From Prevotellaceae bacterium KH2P17 (GTDB taxonomy: Bacteria > Bacteroidota > Bacteroidia > Bacteroidales > Bacteroidaceae), in contig FZRE01000013.1 of assembly GCA_900199655.1 (NCBI GenBank), forward strand, positions 1 to 64,000: a stretch of DNA of 64,000 nucleotides, written 5' to 3'. The notes under the pieces are model-generated. The model did no database searches, was not told the DNA's origin, and was given only the letters and a program-made list of their open reading frames with translations. Made by a program: the position numbers and the translations under genes. Positions 62,242 through 64,000 of the stretch are shown piece by piece (position 1 is the stretch's first letter; each line of letters begins with the position of its first letter).

Positions 62242-63909
62242 ATGAAATCGGATATTGAAATCTCACGCGAGCATAAATTGCAGCGCATCGGCAAAATTGC
62301 CGGCAAGTACGGCATTCCTGTTGATGAGCTGGAATATTATGGCAAGTACATAGCAAAAGTTCCGCTTGCATGTATTGACAACCGTAAAGTGGAGCAGAGC
62401 AATCTCATTCTGGTAACAGCCATCTCGCCGACCAAGGCAGGAATAGGCAAAACCACCGTAAGCATTGGCCTCTCGATGGCCTTGAACAGGATAGGCTACA
62501 AGTCGCTGCTGGCCTTACGCGAGCCCAGTCTTGGCCCCTGTTTCGGCATGAAGGGCGGAGCAGCGGGCGGCGGTTATTCGCAGGTTCTGCCCATGGAGAA
62601 GATAAATCTCCACTTTACCGGCGATTTTCATGCCATCACCACGGCCCACAATATGATTACGGCCATGCTGGATAACTATATTTATCAGCACCGCGATGAA
62701 TGTACCGGACTGAGAGAAGTGTACTGGAAGCGAGTGATGGATATCAACGACCGCAATCTGCGATACATCGTTACCGGCCTTGGAGCCAAGACTAACGGAG
62801 TAGTGAGTGAGAGTGGTTTTGACATTACACCGGCCAGTGAAATCATGGCCATATTCTGTTTGGCACAGGACGAAGACGACTTGCGCCGCCGTATTGAGAA
62901 CATTCTGTTGGGCGTAACCATTGACGACAAGCCTTTTACGGTCAAGGATTTAGGTATTGCCGGTGCCATCTGCGCCTTGCTGCACGATGCCGTTGCACCA
63001 AATTTTGTGCAGACCATCGAGGGCACAGGTGCCTTTGTGCATGGTGGCCCGTTTGCAAACATAGCCCACGGATGCAACAGTATCATCGCAACCAAGATGG
63101 CCATGACCTTCAGCGACTATGTGGTGACTGAGGCGGGCTTCGGTGCCGACCTTGGTGCTGAGAAGTTTCTGGACATCAAGTGTCGCAAGGCTGGCATCCA
63201 TCCGCGCGTAACCGTGTTGGTTGCCACGCTGAAGGGGCTAAAGATGAACGGCGGGATGCCCGTTGGCGCGATAGACGAAAAGAACGACGAAGCCATTCGC
63301 CGGGGACTCGCCAATCTGGACAAGCACCTCTCAAACCTGCAGTCTATGGGCCAAACGGTTGTAGTTACGCTCAACCGCTTTGGCACCGATACGGATGCCG
63401 AAATCCGGATAGTGGCCGACCATTGTGCTCAGCTGGGCGTTGGCTTTGCCGAAAACAATGCCTACATGCAAGGCGGAGAGGGGACAGCAGAGCTTGCCCG
63501 CTTGGTGGTTAAGGCCATTGCGAAAGAACCGTCACGTGGAATTAAATTCGCATACAGCGAGGATGACGACGTTCAGACAAAGATAAACAAGATAGCCAAG
63601 AACATATACGGAGCCGGAAAAGTCATTTTCAGGCCGGCTGCCATGAAGGCCTTGGAGCAGATAGAGGCGTGGGGAATGAGCAGCTACCCCGTGTGTATAG
63701 CCAAAACTCAATATTCGTTCAGCGATGACAGCAAGCTCTACGGCGTACCCACAAACTTCACGTTCACCATACAGGACTTGATAGTCAATGCCGGAGCAGA
63801 AATGATAGTAGCCGTAGCCGGTGAAATCATGCGCATGCCCGGACTGCCCAGGCATCCTCAGGCCGAACGGATAGACGTGGTGAACGGCAGAATTGAAGGG
63901 TTGGAGTAA
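62242..63909 (+). CDS. fhs: Formate-tetrahydrofolate ligase
   Basis: A 555-residue ATP-dependent enzyme forming 10-formyl-THF from formate. The ATP-binding loop is [16 protein letters not shown]; other conserved blocks are [56 protein letters not shown], and [15 protein letters not shown] near the C-terminus. Length matches the family (about 557). It supplies one-carbon units for purine and other synthesis, using formate from fermentation. Confidence 0.97.
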   Translation: MKSDIEISREHKLQRIGKIAGKYGIPVDELEYYGKYIAKVPLACIDNRKVEQSNLILVTAISPTKAGIGKTTVSIGLSMALNRIGYKSLLALREPSLGPCFGMKGGAAGGGYSQVLPMEKINLHFTGDFHAITTAHNMITAMLDNYIYQHRDECTGLREVYWKRVMDINDRNLRYIVTGLGAKTNGVVSESGFDITPASEIMAIFCLAQDEDDLRRRIENILLGVTIDDKPFTVKDLGIAGAICALLHDAVAPNFVQTIEGTGAFVHGGPFANIAHGCNSIIATKMAMTFSDYVVTEAGFGADLGAEKFLDIKCRKAGIHPRVTVLVATLKGLKMNGGMPVGAIDEKNDEAIRRGLANLDKHLSNLQSMGQTVVVTLNRFGTDTDAEIRIVADHCAQLGVGFAENNAYMQGGEGTAELARLVVKAIAKEPSRGIKFAYSEDDDVQTKINKIAKNIYGAGKVIFRPAAMKALEQIEAWGMSSYPVCIAKTQYSFSDDSKLYGVPTNFTFTIQDLIVNAGAEMIVAVAGEIMRMPGLPRHPQAERIDVVNGRIEGLE

Positions 63910-63947
63910 TTTTCTGAATATTATACAAGTCTTTTTCAATTAAATGT

Positions 63948-63955
63948 TATATTTG
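63948..63955 (+). promoter_or_regulatory. -7 box of the final partial gene
   Basis: TATATTTG, 31 bp before the ATG at 63987; no clear -33 element. Confidence 0.45.
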
Positions 63956-63986
63956 CAATGGATATACAAAATATGGAGGACTTGTT

Positions 63987-64000
63987 ATGAAACGATTACC
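63987..64000 (+). CDS. Start of a gene cut by the window edge
   Basis: ATG AAA CGA TTA CC begins a frame that continues outside the window. A GGAGG sequence lies at 63975-63979, 7 bp upstream, a good ribosome-binding site. A ten-codon frame from 63959 ends by overlapping this start (TTATGA). Identity cannot be told. Confidence 0.4.

Overview
The window looks like a chromosomal segment from the order Bacteroidales, most likely a Prevotella-type organism. Many genes are preceded by the Bacteroidetes promoter (TTTG, 19-20 bp, then TAnnTTTG), Shine-Dalgarno sequences are mostly absent, and several families are typical of Bacteroidetes (TamL-type outer-membrane lipoprotein, DUF4301, HU-LysM fusion, a CBM20-GH77 protein). 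Metabolism suggests a fermentative anaerobe: malic enzyme-phosphotransacetylase fusion, Dcu-type C4-dicarboxylate carrier, alanine dehydrogenase, formate-THF ligase. I see no insertion sequence, prophage, CRISPR array or rRNA operon; the gene content is core housekeeping.

Layout. 0.5-6.3 kb: dipeptidase pepD with a small lipoprotein, OmpH chaperone, endonuclease III, DUF2461 and alanine dehydrogenase. 6.7-9.4 kb: a minus-strand operon of an RNA methyltransferase, a membrane protein and hisB. 9.5-17 kb: tamL, a lipoprotein, an MBL hydrolase, and GT2-uvrA. 17.2-17.4 kb: two identical tRNA-Arg(ACG) genes. 17.7-25 kb: maeB facing a TetR regulator, a RelA-type enzyme whose hydrolase site is lost, and DUF4301. 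25.1-31.9 kb: clpC, then ftsY-rimO-HU-HU/LysM. 32.3-37.5 kb: Dcu carrier and hisG-hisD-hisC. 37.6-45.5 kb: lytic transglycosylase, clostripain-like lipoprotein, valS, mazG, lipoprotein, RNase Z. 45.9-54 kb: aspS, two small DNA-binding-like proteins, manC, and glnS-TPR-dedA. 54.9-64 kb: mltG, a GH77 protein with its catalytic residues replaced, a HAD phosphatase, a LytTR/LytS two-component pair, riboflavin synthase behind a structured leader, fhs, and the first codons of another gene.

The most striking signal is non-coding. Intergenic arrays of about 22-bp dyad-symmetric modules recur through the window. Eight are 70-bp elements (three GACAnnTGTC dyads at 22-bp centres inside outer arms GAACTTT/AAAGTTC), often with a fourth flanking dyad. 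Two further arrays (32.1 and 54.6 kb) use different dyad sequences with the same 22-bp period, and one 70-bp element runs in phase into a GTGAG/CTCAC array beside clpC. Together they occur about every 6 kb between 0.1 and 54.7 kb, and five of the eight 70-bp copies sit between the 3' ends of convergent genes. Sequence differs between arrays while dyad symmetry, period and some compensatory changes are kept, so structure rather than sequence seems to be conserved. Other points of interest are a presumably inactive GH77/CBM20 protein, a possible nucleoid-to-cell-wall tether (HU-TM-LysM), a terminator-ended leader before ribE, and two promoter-to-terminator small-RNA candidates.
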